Shown one piece after another: positions 7,763 to 14,551 of a stretch of DNA of 16,616 bases (position 1 is the first letter of the stretch; every line of letters starts with the position of its first letter). Under the pieces are notes generated by a model that had not been told where the DNA came from, did no database searches, and was given only the letters and a program-made list of their open reading frames with translations. The position numbers and the translations under genes are program-made. The DNA is from DATDCY01 sp964513745 (GTDB taxonomy: Bacteria > JAUVQV01 > DATDCY01): NCBI GenBank assembly GCA_964513745.1, contig CAZEOK010000070.1, forward strand, positions 1 to 16,616, in the 5' to 3' direction.

Positions 7763-10351
7763 TCACGGCCGCGCCGGGGCCGCCTCTTTGCCGCCGTCAC
7801 CCAGTGCCCGCGCCAGTTCCCCGAGCCACCACCGCAGCTGCTGCTCCGGGTCGTTCTCCAGCCGGATGCCCAGCAATCGCACCGGCGCGTCCCCCGTGTT
7901 GACGATGGGGAACTCGATGTCCCACCCCGGCGAGGACGGCGTGATGCGCAGCGGCATCGACACCTCCTTGCGCCCCACCGGCAGCGGGGAGGTCATCATG
8001 CCGAGCTCCCGCTGCCCCGAGTCGCCGGTCACCCGGTACTCGAGCAAGCCGGCTCCGCCTGACCCGCTCACTTCCCAGATCACGCGGTAGAAACCGGGCA
8101 CCAGTTGCTCGTACGGCCCACCGAGCCGGCTGCCCGGAGGCAGCTCCTCTGGCGATAACTCTTCCTCGTCGGCCGCCCTGACGAATAACCGCTCCATCGC
8201 CAACAGCGGCTGAGGCTCGGCGTAGACGCCGAGGTCGACCCCGCCCGTCCATGTCTTATACCGCTCCGCGGGCTCGCCGTCCCGAAATCCCGGGAGCGCC
8301 GCCTCGACTGATCCGGCAGCATCCTTGATCTGACCGGCACCGAGATGCCACCGGGCGACCGCGAGTCGAGCCTCGGATTTCCAGCCCGGCCGCCCCAGTT
8401 CCCAGGCCTCCAGCTCCCGCCAGCGCTCCATCAGCAGCAGGAACCAGCCGCGCTCCTGCGGCGATACCAGCCAGACGAAGATCGGCTCGTTGCTCCTGAG
8501 CTGGATGCTGGAGAACAGTCCGTTGTAGAGGAGGTCCGTGCGCCGCAGATCGAGGTCGATCAGGACGTCGCCGCCTTTGCCGATGCGCACACCCCGCCGC
8601 CCGCCCGGGTAGGCGATCCGCAGCCGGGCCCGGCCCCGGCCCAGCGCCCGCGCGGGATAGTGCGCGTAGAGCAGCCAGGAAGCTCCCCCTTCCTCGTGGC
8701 GGACCCGGCGCGAGTAGGTCTCCCCCGGGGCCAGGGAAACGAGCGCGGGCGACCGGCCCAGTGTCAGATTCGCGGGAAAAACCAGCTCCTCCCGCCCCCC
8801 TTGCGTCCGGCGCGGTGGCGGGAAGAGTTCGATATCCCGCTTTTTCCCGTCGCTCCAGTGGATGCGGTGCGGCCGGTTGCGGATATGGTTCAGCGTCGGG
8901 GTACGCTTCTCGAGTTCGAACCGCGCCGCGAGCGTGCCCATCTCCGCAGTCTCCTGCTCGCGCTCCGCGCGGGCCGACGCGGAAAAATCCTCGAAGTCGA
9001 TTCCCAGGAGCCGCGGATAGATCTGCTTGCGCGCCTTGCGCGGCGAGACGAGATCGAAGCGTGCCGGCACCGCGCAGTCGGCAAGCCAGCGCTCCGTGAG
9101 CGTCGAGGCGGCTGGCAATGAGAATATCGAGGCGTCGGATGCCGCGGCCGTCAGCGCCCAGGCGCCGAGCAATGCGGCGGCGATCCGGAGCCATCGCATC
9201 CTCAAAGCGCGGAGCGCCTCCACGACGGCGAAACCGATGATCCAGGTCAACGGCGTGAGAATGCCGAGGTAATGGTAGGAAACCCCGACGGGGAAGCCGT
9301 ACGCGGCCACGGGGAAGAGCACGAGCGGGTAGATCCAGAGGAAGCTCGCGCGGAGGCGGCGGCGGGCGACGAACATCCCGACCGAGACAAACGTCAACCA
9401 CGCGGGAAGCGGCTCGAAAAAGCGCAGGAAACCATTGAGCGGGTGGTACCAGGTGCTCACGACGAAGGCCAGGCGCTTTTCCTCGTAGTGCTCAGGGACC
9501 CAGAAGTCCTTGGCGGCCCCAAGCACGGACCGGATGGCCGCAATGCCATCCTCCGGCGCGAGAAGCACGGAGGGGGTCGCGAGCGAGAAGGCAGCGACAA
9601 AACCGGCGAGCATGGCCAGCGGCCCGGCGCAGCTCCGGAGAGAGAGCGTGCTGCGCCATCCCTCGCGGTGGCGCAACTCCAGATAGACGAGCGCCGGCGC
9701 GAACAGGGAGAGCACACCGCTGTACTTCGCCGCGGCCGCGAGCCCGGCGCACACGCCAGCGCCGAGCCAGTCCCGGTTGCGCTCGCGCTCGCGCAGGCGC
9801 ACGGCGAAGAAGAAGACCCCGAGCGCGAAGAGCCCCCCGGGGAGGTCCGCGCCGATGATGTGCGTCGTCTGGATGTGCAGCGACGAGACGGTGAAGACCG
9901 CGGCCGCGGCGAGCCCGACCCAGGGATCGAAGAGCCTGCGACCGACAAGATAGACGAGCCCGAGCGCAACAAGCTCGTAGAGACAGTTGAGCGCGAGGCC
10001 GATGCGTCGCAGGTAGCCCTTGAATTCGTCAGCGGAAAGAGCTTCCCGCGGCGGCCGGACCCCCGGCGCGACGTAGTGCAGGACTTGCTCGCAGCCACGA
10101 TAGGTCCACTCGATCAGGTGCATCGCGAAGAACGGGTACCCGCGCGTGTACTGGTTAGGGCTGTCGAGGCCATAGAGGTAGTTCCCCTTGACGAAATCGC
10201 GGGCGGCGACGAGCTGTTTCGGGTCGTCGGGATGGATCGTGTCGTACTCCAGCCCCCAGGTGCGCAGCAGGAGCGTGGCGGCGGCAAGCAGCCCGAGAAG
10301 GGAGAGAACGAGCGCGGGGGTCCGGCGGCCCCGTGGGTCGGAGGTGGGCAT
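7763..10351 (-). CDS. GT39-like GT-C glycosyltransferase with large beta-rich C-terminal region
   Basis: This 862-residue protein has a signal-anchor-like TM1 (residues 13-29) and further membrane segments to about residue 400. The first loop has H-P-D-D-P-K (D42, D43), where most relatives have Asp-Glu. The second loop has T-T-H-I-I-G-A-D-L-P near residues 165-175, matching the PMT-type acidic second loop. The rest (about 430-862) is soluble: one beta-rich module around 510-640, a short helical stretch, and a last module around 735-850 with G-G-P-Y-E-Q-L-V-P-G-F-Y-R-V, a carbohydrate-binding-like strand pattern. It probably transfers a polyprenyl-linked sugar in the periplasm. It is first in a minus-strand group with the lipoprotein and radical SAM genes. 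A promoter ending seven bases before the ATG suggests a leaderless mRNA. The family call is good; acceptor and sugar are unknown. Confidence 0.82.
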   Translation of the reverse strand: MPTSDPRGRRTPALVLSLLGLLAAATLLLRTWGLEYDTIHPDDPKQLVAARDFVKGNYLYGLDSPNQYTRGYPFFAMHLIEWTYRGCEQVLHYVAPGVRPPREALSADEFKGYLRRIGLALNCLYELVALGLVYLVGRRLFDPWVGLAAAAVFTVSSLHIQTTHIIGADLPGGLFALGVFFFAVRLRERERNRDWLGAGVCAGLAAAAKYSGVLSLFAPALVYLELRHREGWRSTLSLRSCAGPLAMLAGFVAAFSLATPSVLLAPEDGIAAIRSVLGAAKDFWVPEHYEEKRLAFVVSTWYHPLNGFLRFFEPLPAWLTFVSVGMFVARRRLRASFLWIYPLVLFPVAAYGFPVGVSYHYLGILTPLTWIIGFAVVEALRALRMRWLRIAAALLGAWALTAAASDASIFSLPAASTLTERWLADCAVPARFDLVSPRKARKQIYPRLLGIDFEDFSASARAEREQETAEMGTLAARFELEKRTPTLNHIRNRPHRIHWSDGKKRDIELFPPPRRTQGGREELVFPANLTLGRSPALVSLAPGETYSRRVRHEEGGASWLLYAHYPARALGRGRARLRIAYPGGRRGVRIGKGGDVLIDLDLRRTDLLYNGLFSSIQLRSNEPIFVWLVSPQERGWFLLLMERWRELEAWELGRPGWKSEARLAVARWHLGAGQIKDAAGSVEAALPGFRDGEPAERYKTWTGGVDLGVYAEPQPLLAMERLFVRAADEEELSPEELPPGSRLGGPYEQLVPGFYRVIWEVSGSGGAGLLEYRVTGDSGQRELGMMTSPLPVGRKEVSMPLRITPSSPGWDIEFPIVNTGDAPVRLLGIRLENDPEQQLRWWLGELARALGDGGKEAAPARP

Positions 10352-10358
10352 GCGCGCT

Positions 10359-10388
10359 ACAATAGCCCGGGCGGGCCCGGCATTTCAA
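10359..10388 (-). promoter_or_regulatory. Promoter for the minus-strand GT-C gene, leaderless geometry
   Basis: On the minus strand TTGAAA (10383-10388, five of six matches to the -35) is followed after 18 bases by TATTGT (10359-10364). Seven bases then separate the -10 from ATG 10351, so the expected transcription start is at or next to the A of the start codon. There is no Shine-Dalgarno sequence, which agrees with leaderless translation. Confidence 0.55.
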
Positions 10389-10409
10389 GAAGCGCGGCAG
10401 GGTGAGGTA

Positions 10410-10438
10410 TTGTGCGATCCCTGCTCATCCCCCATAAT
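10410..10438 (+). promoter_or_regulatory. Promoter for the GT2-methyltransferase gene, leaderless geometry
   Basis: CATAAT (10433-10438) matches the -10 at five of six positions. TTGTGC (10410-10415), 17 bases upstream, keeps the TTG of the -35. Eight bases separate the -10 from GTG 10447 and no ribosome site is visible, so a leaderless transcript starting at or just before the GTG is predicted. Confidence 0.45.
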
Positions 10439-10446
10439 CGCCGCCC

Positions 10447-11850
10447 GTGAAGCTCTCCATCGTCATCCCCGCCTACAACGAGAAGTCCACCCTGCGCGAG
10501 ATCGTCGCGCGCGTGCTCGCCGTGGATCTGCCGGGAATCGAGAAGGAGTTGCTGATCGTCGACGACGGCTCCAAGGACGGGACGCGCGAGATCCTGCGCG
10601 AACTGGACGGCACGAACGGGATCCGCGCGCTCTTCCAGCCCCGGAACATGGGCAAGGGGGCCGCGGTCTGGACCGGCATGCGCGCCTCGACCGGCGATGT
10701 CGTCCTGATCCAGGACGCGGACCTCGAGTACGACCCGCGCGAGTATCCGGTCCTCCTGCGCCCCATCCTCGAGGGGGAGGCGGACGTCGTCTACGGCTCC
10801 CGCTTTCTCGGGACCAGCGCGGGGCATCGCGTCCTCTACTTCTGGCACACGGTTGGCAACCGGCTGCTGACGCTGATGTCCAACGTCTTCACGAACCTCA
10901 ACCTGACGGACATGGAGACCTGCTACAAGGCGATGACCCGCGGAGTCGTCGACCGCCTCGACATCCAGTCGGAGCGGTTCGGGATCGAGCCGGAGATCAC
11001 GTGCAAGGTGGCGCAGATGAAGGTGCGCATCTTCGAGGTCGCGATCAGCTACCACGGCCGCACGTACGAAGAGGGGAAGAAAATCGGCCTGAAGGACGCG
11101 GTGCAGGCCGTCTGGGTGATTCTGCGCTTTTTCCGCTGGGAGGCGCCGCGCGGCGACGTCGGGGCCGTCACGCTGCGCCGGATGTCGAAGCTCGCGCCCT
11201 ACAACGCCTGGCTGCACGCCCGCTTCGAGAAACATCTCGGCCGGAGGATCCTGGAGGTGGGCTCGGGGGTCGGCAACCAGACCCGGTTCTTCGCCGACCG
11301 TGAGCGGGTCGTGGCCTCGGACATCGAGGCCCACTACGTGCGCGAGCTGAAGACGAAGTTCGCGGGACGGGGCAACGTGCGGGTCGCCTCGTACGAGTTC
11401 CCCCTCGCCCCTGGCCCGCGCGCCGAGCTGGCGGGCGAGGCGATCGACACCATCGTCTGCCTCAACGTGCTCGAGCACATCGAGAAAGACGAGGAAACGC
11501 TGCGCGACTTCGCCTCGCTCCTGCCGCCGGGGGGGCGGATCGCGCTGGTCGTGCCGGCGCTGCCCTCGCTCTACGGCACGCTCGATATCCACCTGCGCCA
11601 CTTCCGGCGCTACGGCCTCGACGAGCTCAGGGGGAAGCTGGAGGCGTCGGGGTTCGTCGTGGACGAACTGCGATTCCTCAACCGCCCCGGGGTCCTCGGC
11701 TGGTGGCTCAATTCGAAGGTGCTCAAGCGGCGGGTCTTGCCGAAGGGACAGCTCGCCGCGTTCAAGTGGCTTCTCCCCCTCCTGAAGCTGGAGGAGAAGA
11801 CCCCCCCCTCGTTCGGGATGTCGCTGCTGGCTCTGGCCCGCAAGGGGTGA
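10447..11850 (+). CDS. Bifunctional GT2 glycosyltransferase / SAM-dependent methyltransferase
   Basis: This 467-residue fusion has an N-terminal half (1-235) that is a polyprenyl-phosphate glycosyltransferase of the DPM1 type: S-I-V-I-P-A-Y-N-E, V-D-D-G-S (D39, D40), D-A-D at 90-92 for the nucleotide-sugar metal, and the acceptor-region phrase D-M-E-T-C-Y-K. The C-terminal half is a class I methyltransferase with motif I I-L-E-V-G-S-G-V-G-N near 268 and L-N-V-L-E-H-I near 340. Both active sites look intact. The enzyme should load a sugar onto a polyprenyl phosphate in the cytoplasm and methylate a small acceptor, perhaps the same lipid-linked sugar, though this coupling is inference. The GTG start is chosen because the conserved first strand K-L-S-I-V-I-P begins there. 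It is alone on its strand between two divergently or convergently placed GT-C genes. Confidence 0.88.
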   Translation: MKLSIVIPAYNEKSTLREIVARVLAVDLPGIEKELLIVDDGSKDGTREILRELDGTNGIRALFQPRNMGKGAAVWTGMRASTGDVVLIQDADLEYDPREYPVLLRPILEGEADVVYGSRFLGTSAGHRVLYFWHTVGNRLLTLMSNVFTNLNLTDMETCYKAMTRGVVDRLDIQSERFGIEPEITCKVAQMKVRIFEVAISYHGRTYEEGKKIGLKDAVQAVWVILRFFRWEAPRGDVGAVTLRRMSKLAPYNAWLHARFEKHLGRRILEVGSGVGNQTRFFADRERVVASDIEAHYVRELKTKFAGRGNVRVASYEFPLAPGPRAELAGEAIDTIVCLNVLEHIEKDEETLRDFASLLPPGGRIALVVPALPSLYGTLDIHLRHFRRYGLDELRGKLEASGFVVDELRFLNRPGVLGWWLNSKVLKRRVLPKGQLAAFKWLLPLLKLEEKTPPSFGMSLLALARKG

Positions 11851-11862
11851 ATCCGGTGCGCC

Positions 11863-11876
11863 CGCGGCCGGCCGCG
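11863..11876. terminator. GC palindrome between convergent genes
   Basis: A perfect 14-base palindrome, CGCGGCCGGCCGCG, fills much of the 34-base gap between the convergent GT2-methyltransferase and GT-C genes. On the plus strand CGGCGTCTTT follows. Its position suits a shared, bidirectional terminator, but the stem is only five pairs around a four-base loop and the T-run is short. Confidence 0.35.
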
Positions 11877-11884
11877 CGGCGTCT

Positions 11885-14377
11885 TTACCTGCCGACGAGA
11901 ACGGGCTCGCCCCACCACACACCCGGCACGGAGGATACCCGCACGAGGTCGAAGTCGACCTGCGCGCCGCCGAGCGTCTCCGCCGTGAACTCGAGCACCC
12001 GTTCCCGCTCGAGGGCGACTTCCGGGAGAACCACGTCGGAAAACACCCCGGGCGTCCCGAGGTCGGCGGCGTTTACCCGACGCTCCGCGAGCACGGTGCG
12101 CCCACGGTCCGTGGAAACCCGGAGGATGGCGATTGCGCCGGTGGACTGCCTCCCGATCCGCAACCGGAACGAGGCCTGCAGGACTCCCGGCAGATAACGC
12201 TGGTAGGGGCCGAAGATCGCGATACCGGGGGCGCTGGCCGCCCAGACCTCGTCGTTTGAAGCCTGGGCGGCGCGAACCCGCCGCCCGGTGCGGTGCGCCA
12301 GATATTCGGCCTCGTAGCGATGCTCAAGGGCCGGCGGCGTGAAGGCCAGCAGGCGCCAGGTGCCCGGGGGAAGCGGGCCGGGGACGTCGAGGGTGGCTTG
12401 CTGCCCCGGGGGCACGGCGCGTGCAACAGCGGCCGGGAGGACAAGGTCTCTCCCGCCATCGACTGAGTTCAGCAGAAGCGAGGCGGCCAGGTCCCTGGCG
12501 CGCTCGGGATCGTTGTTCCGGACGACGATGGCGGCGGACGGCTTCTCAGCGATGGCAGCCTCTGCCGGATTCACGCTGGCAATCGCCTCGACCGTCGGAT
12601 CGGCGACACCATACAGGTAGAAGTGGTTCTGCTTGACGGGGATCACACGCAAGACCTTTGCGCGCTTCATCTCTTCGGGGTAGCGCCGGTACCAGAAGTC
12701 GACCTCCCTGTTGAAGCCGCCCATGAACAGGTGCGTGATCGGAAAGCGGGAGAAGGTGTCGTTCCCGTTGAAAAACGTCTCGTAGACGTGGATGGCGCGG
12801 TGACGGTTCTCGAGCGAGATCGTCGTGGCGCCGAGCCCGGCGATGAATGCATCCGGGTATGCCGCCCCGAACTCGCGCGAGGTGTCGCGGATCACGTGGC
12901 GCCGGGTCGCGGCCCATCTCCCCCAGTGCCAGGCGTCGAAACCAAGGCTCAGCGCAATCGGCAGAACGATGCAGGCGGCGACGGCGGCGCGGGGTGCTAT
13001 CGGGATCGTCCGCCCGCCGAGCCGCCGCGTCAGCACGACCGCGAGCGCGAGCAGCGCGAGAGCTCCCGCGATCGCCAGGACGGCGAGACGACCGGGGTCG
13101 ATCGGCGCGGGCGTGCGTCCCAGCCAGGATCCGGCGATGCCCCGCAGCTGCGGCAGGCCGTAGAACAGGAACACCGCGAGCCAGGGCAGCAGCAGGGCGA
13201 GGGCCGGCGGTGCGAGGCGCTCCGGCACGCGCAGCCCAAAGCGGCGCCCGAGCACGAACATCGCCCGCGCGGCGAGGGCGACCATCGGCGGCAGGATCGG
13301 CACGTAATACCGCACCGGCCGGTATTGCAAAACGGCGAACATCGCAAAGTGTGCGACGAACCAGCAGGCGAAGAAAAGATCGAGGGGGAGAAGACGCCCG
13401 CGGCGGTGGAACCAGAGGAGGATCCCGAGGCCGAGGGCGAGCACCGAGAAGACGAGCAGTACCGGGGTCACGGTGAAATAGCGGAAGAAGGGCACGCCGA
13501 GAAGATCCTTGAGGAACGCCGCGGCCGAACCCGGGATCTGCTGCGATCGGTAGTAGGCGGTCGCCTGCTCGATCGAGGGGGCGAAGCGGCTGTAGAATAC
13601 CAGGTACCAGGCCGCGAAGGGCAGCACGATACCTGCGAGGAAGGCCCCGGCGGCCGGACCGGCCTCGCGCAGAGCCCCGTGCCGCGGCAACAAACGCTCC
13701 TGCGCGAGCGGCAACCGCCAGGCGAGCACGCTGGCGAGGACGACGGCCGGGATGAAGTAGGGGAATGCCTTGACGGTATAGGCGACGAATGCAGCCACCC
13801 CCGCACCGAAGAAGAGCCAGGGGACGCAGCGCCCGCAGCCGGCACGGTCCCCGCCGGCTCCTTCTCCGGCTCCGAGCCGCAGCAAGCCCTCCTGCCACAG
13901 GAACCCGGCGAGGAGCATGACGAAGCTCACCGGCGTCTCGGTCAGCCCGATGCGGTTGAACATCCCGTAGACATGGCTGCAACCGAGCAGGGTGACGCCG
14001 ACGAGCGCCGTTTCCCGCCCCGCCCCGCGTCGGAGCATCAGGTAGAAGACGAGAAGCGATCCGAGGCCGAAGGCCACCGCGATGATCCGCACCTGCCAGA
14101 GCCCGACGCCGATCGTCGAGAGTACCGCGAGCTTGAGCAGCGAGAGGAGCGGGCTGATGTAGAGGTCGTTCCAGTCGTCCTGGAAGAAGTTCCCGAACAG
14201 GACCTTGTTACGGGCGCCCTGGGCGAGCATCCCCTCGTCGAAGTAGATGCCGCCGCTGCCGTCGAGGTTGGCCGGGGGGTCGGCGGTGAGATCGAAGAGC
14301 CGCAACCCGACAAAAAGCGCGACGAGGAGAACGAACCCGGCGCGGGCGATACCCCTCGTGGCGACTCGTGGTGTCAT
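11885..14377 (-). CDS. GT39-like GT-C glycosyltransferase with carbohydrate-binding-like tail
   Basis: This 830-residue membrane protein has TM1 at 13-28. The first loop has G-I-Y-F-D-E-G-M (D47, E48), followed by a long loop with D-D-W-N-D-L-Y, then R-I-G-L-T-E-T-P, the usual second acidic loop of GT39/ArnT enzymes. Membrane segments continue to about residue 490. The soluble tail (490-830) contains Y-E-A-E-Y-L-A-H-R-T-G and, near 721, G-P-Y-Q-R-Y-L-P-G, a pattern like carbohydrate-binding modules, then a final beta-sandwich. It likely adds a lipid-linked sugar in the periplasm. ATG 14377 is chosen because upstream in-frame codons run through the promoter. The start shares ATGA with the stop of an 18-codon mini-ORF. 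It has no close neighbour on its strand; the GT4 gene diverges from it. Confidence 0.85.
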   Translation of the reverse strand: MTPRVATRGIARAGFVLLVALFVGLRLFDLTADPPANLDGSGGIYFDEGMLAQGARNKVLFGNFFQDDWNDLYISPLLSLLKLAVLSTIGVGLWQVRIIAVAFGLGSLLVFYLMLRRGAGRETALVGVTLLGCSHVYGMFNRIGLTETPVSFVMLLAGFLWQEGLLRLGAGEGAGGDRAGCGRCVPWLFFGAGVAAFVAYTVKAFPYFIPAVVLASVLAWRLPLAQERLLPRHGALREAGPAAGAFLAGIVLPFAAWYLVFYSRFAPSIEQATAYYRSQQIPGSAAAFLKDLLGVPFFRYFTVTPVLLVFSVLALGLGILLWFHRRGRLLPLDLFFACWFVAHFAMFAVLQYRPVRYYVPILPPMVALAARAMFVLGRRFGLRVPERLAPPALALLLPWLAVFLFYGLPQLRGIAGSWLGRTPAPIDPGRLAVLAIAGALALLALAVVLTRRLGGRTIPIAPRAAVAACIVLPIALSLGFDAWHWGRWAATRRHVIRDTSREFGAAYPDAFIAGLGATTISLENRHRAIHVYETFFNGNDTFSRFPITHLFMGGFNREVDFWYRRYPEEMKRAKVLRVIPVKQNHFYLYGVADPTVEAIASVNPAEAAIAEKPSAAIVVRNNDPERARDLAASLLLNSVDGGRDLVLPAAVARAVPPGQQATLDVPGPLPPGTWRLLAFTPPALEHRYEAEYLAHRTGRRVRAAQASNDEVWAASAPGIAIFGPYQRYLPGVLQASFRLRIGRQSTGAIAILRVSTDRGRTVLAERRVNAADLGTPGVFSDVVLPEVALERERVLEFTAETLGGAQVDFDLVRVSSVPGVWWGEPVLVGR

Positions 14378-14430
14378 CCCTGACGCCGCTTTCCGTAGCC
14401 TGCTACGAGGCGGTGAGCCGACCTCGACAT
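14374..14430 (-). CDS. Leaderless 18-codon mini-ORF upstream of the GT-C gene
   Basis: ATG 14430 begins eight bases after the TATAGT -10 box. The frame is MSRSAHRLVAGYGKRRQG and the TGA (14374-14376) overlaps ATG 14377 of the GT-C gene as ATGA. Five of 18 residues are Arg or Lys. It is best read as a translated leader whose termination delivers ribosomes to the weakly marked GT-C start. No direct proof is possible from sequence alone. Confidence 0.45.
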   Translation of the reverse strand: MSRSAHRLVAGYGKRRQG

Positions 14431-14438
14431 CGCCGATC

Positions 14439-14467
14439 ACTATACCTTGGTTCCCGGGCAGTGCCAA
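14439..14467 (-). promoter_or_regulatory. Sigma-70-type promoter for the minus-strand GT-C gene
   Basis: On the minus strand TTGGCA (14462-14467) and TATAGT (14439-14444) are separated by exactly 17 bases. Both are five-of-six matches to the housekeeping consensus, making this the best promoter in the window. The predicted transcription start falls at or next to the ATG of the 18-codon mini-ORF, 53 bases before the GT-C start. Confidence 0.7.
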
Positions 14468-14478
14468 GTTCACGCATC

Positions 14479-14487
14479 TGCTACAAT
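14479..14487 (+). promoter_or_regulatory. Extended -10 promoter for the GT4-epimerase genes
   Basis: TGCTACAAT has the extended TGn element and a -10 with five of six matches. No -35 is recognisable 16-19 bases upstream. It is set back to back with the minus-strand promoter. Seven bases separate it from ATG 14495 of a mini-ORF, again a leaderless geometry. Confidence 0.5.
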
Positions 14488-14494
14488 CCGCGCC

Positions 14495-14551
14495 ATGCGG
14501 CCGATAGCGCGTTTGTCCGACCGCCAAGCCGCGAGCGGGGTCCGGACATGA
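14495..14551 (+). CDS. Leaderless 18-codon mini-ORF upstream of the GT4 gene
   Basis: ATG 14495 begins seven bases after TACAAT. The frame is MRPIARLSDRQAASGVRT and ends in TGA 14549-14551, which overlaps ATG 14548 of the GT4 gene as ATGA. Length, overlap and the 53-base start-to-start distance equal those of the mini-ORF on the opposite side of this intergenic region. It probably serves translational coupling or leader-type control; chance cannot be excluded. Confidence 0.45.
   Translation: MRPIARLSDRQAASGVRT

Noticed and set aside
10358..10363. TACAAT on the plus strand as a promoter for the GT2-methyltransferase gene
   Set aside because: No start codon or -35 fits it, and it overlaps the -10 of the better minus-strand promoter. 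CATAAT at 10433 fits the gene start.
12623..14383. 586-codon plus-strand frame opposite the minus-strand GT-C gene
   Set aside because: The translation is rich in E, R, G and P with no hydrophobic core or motif. The opposite strand has GT39 motifs and transmembrane segments.
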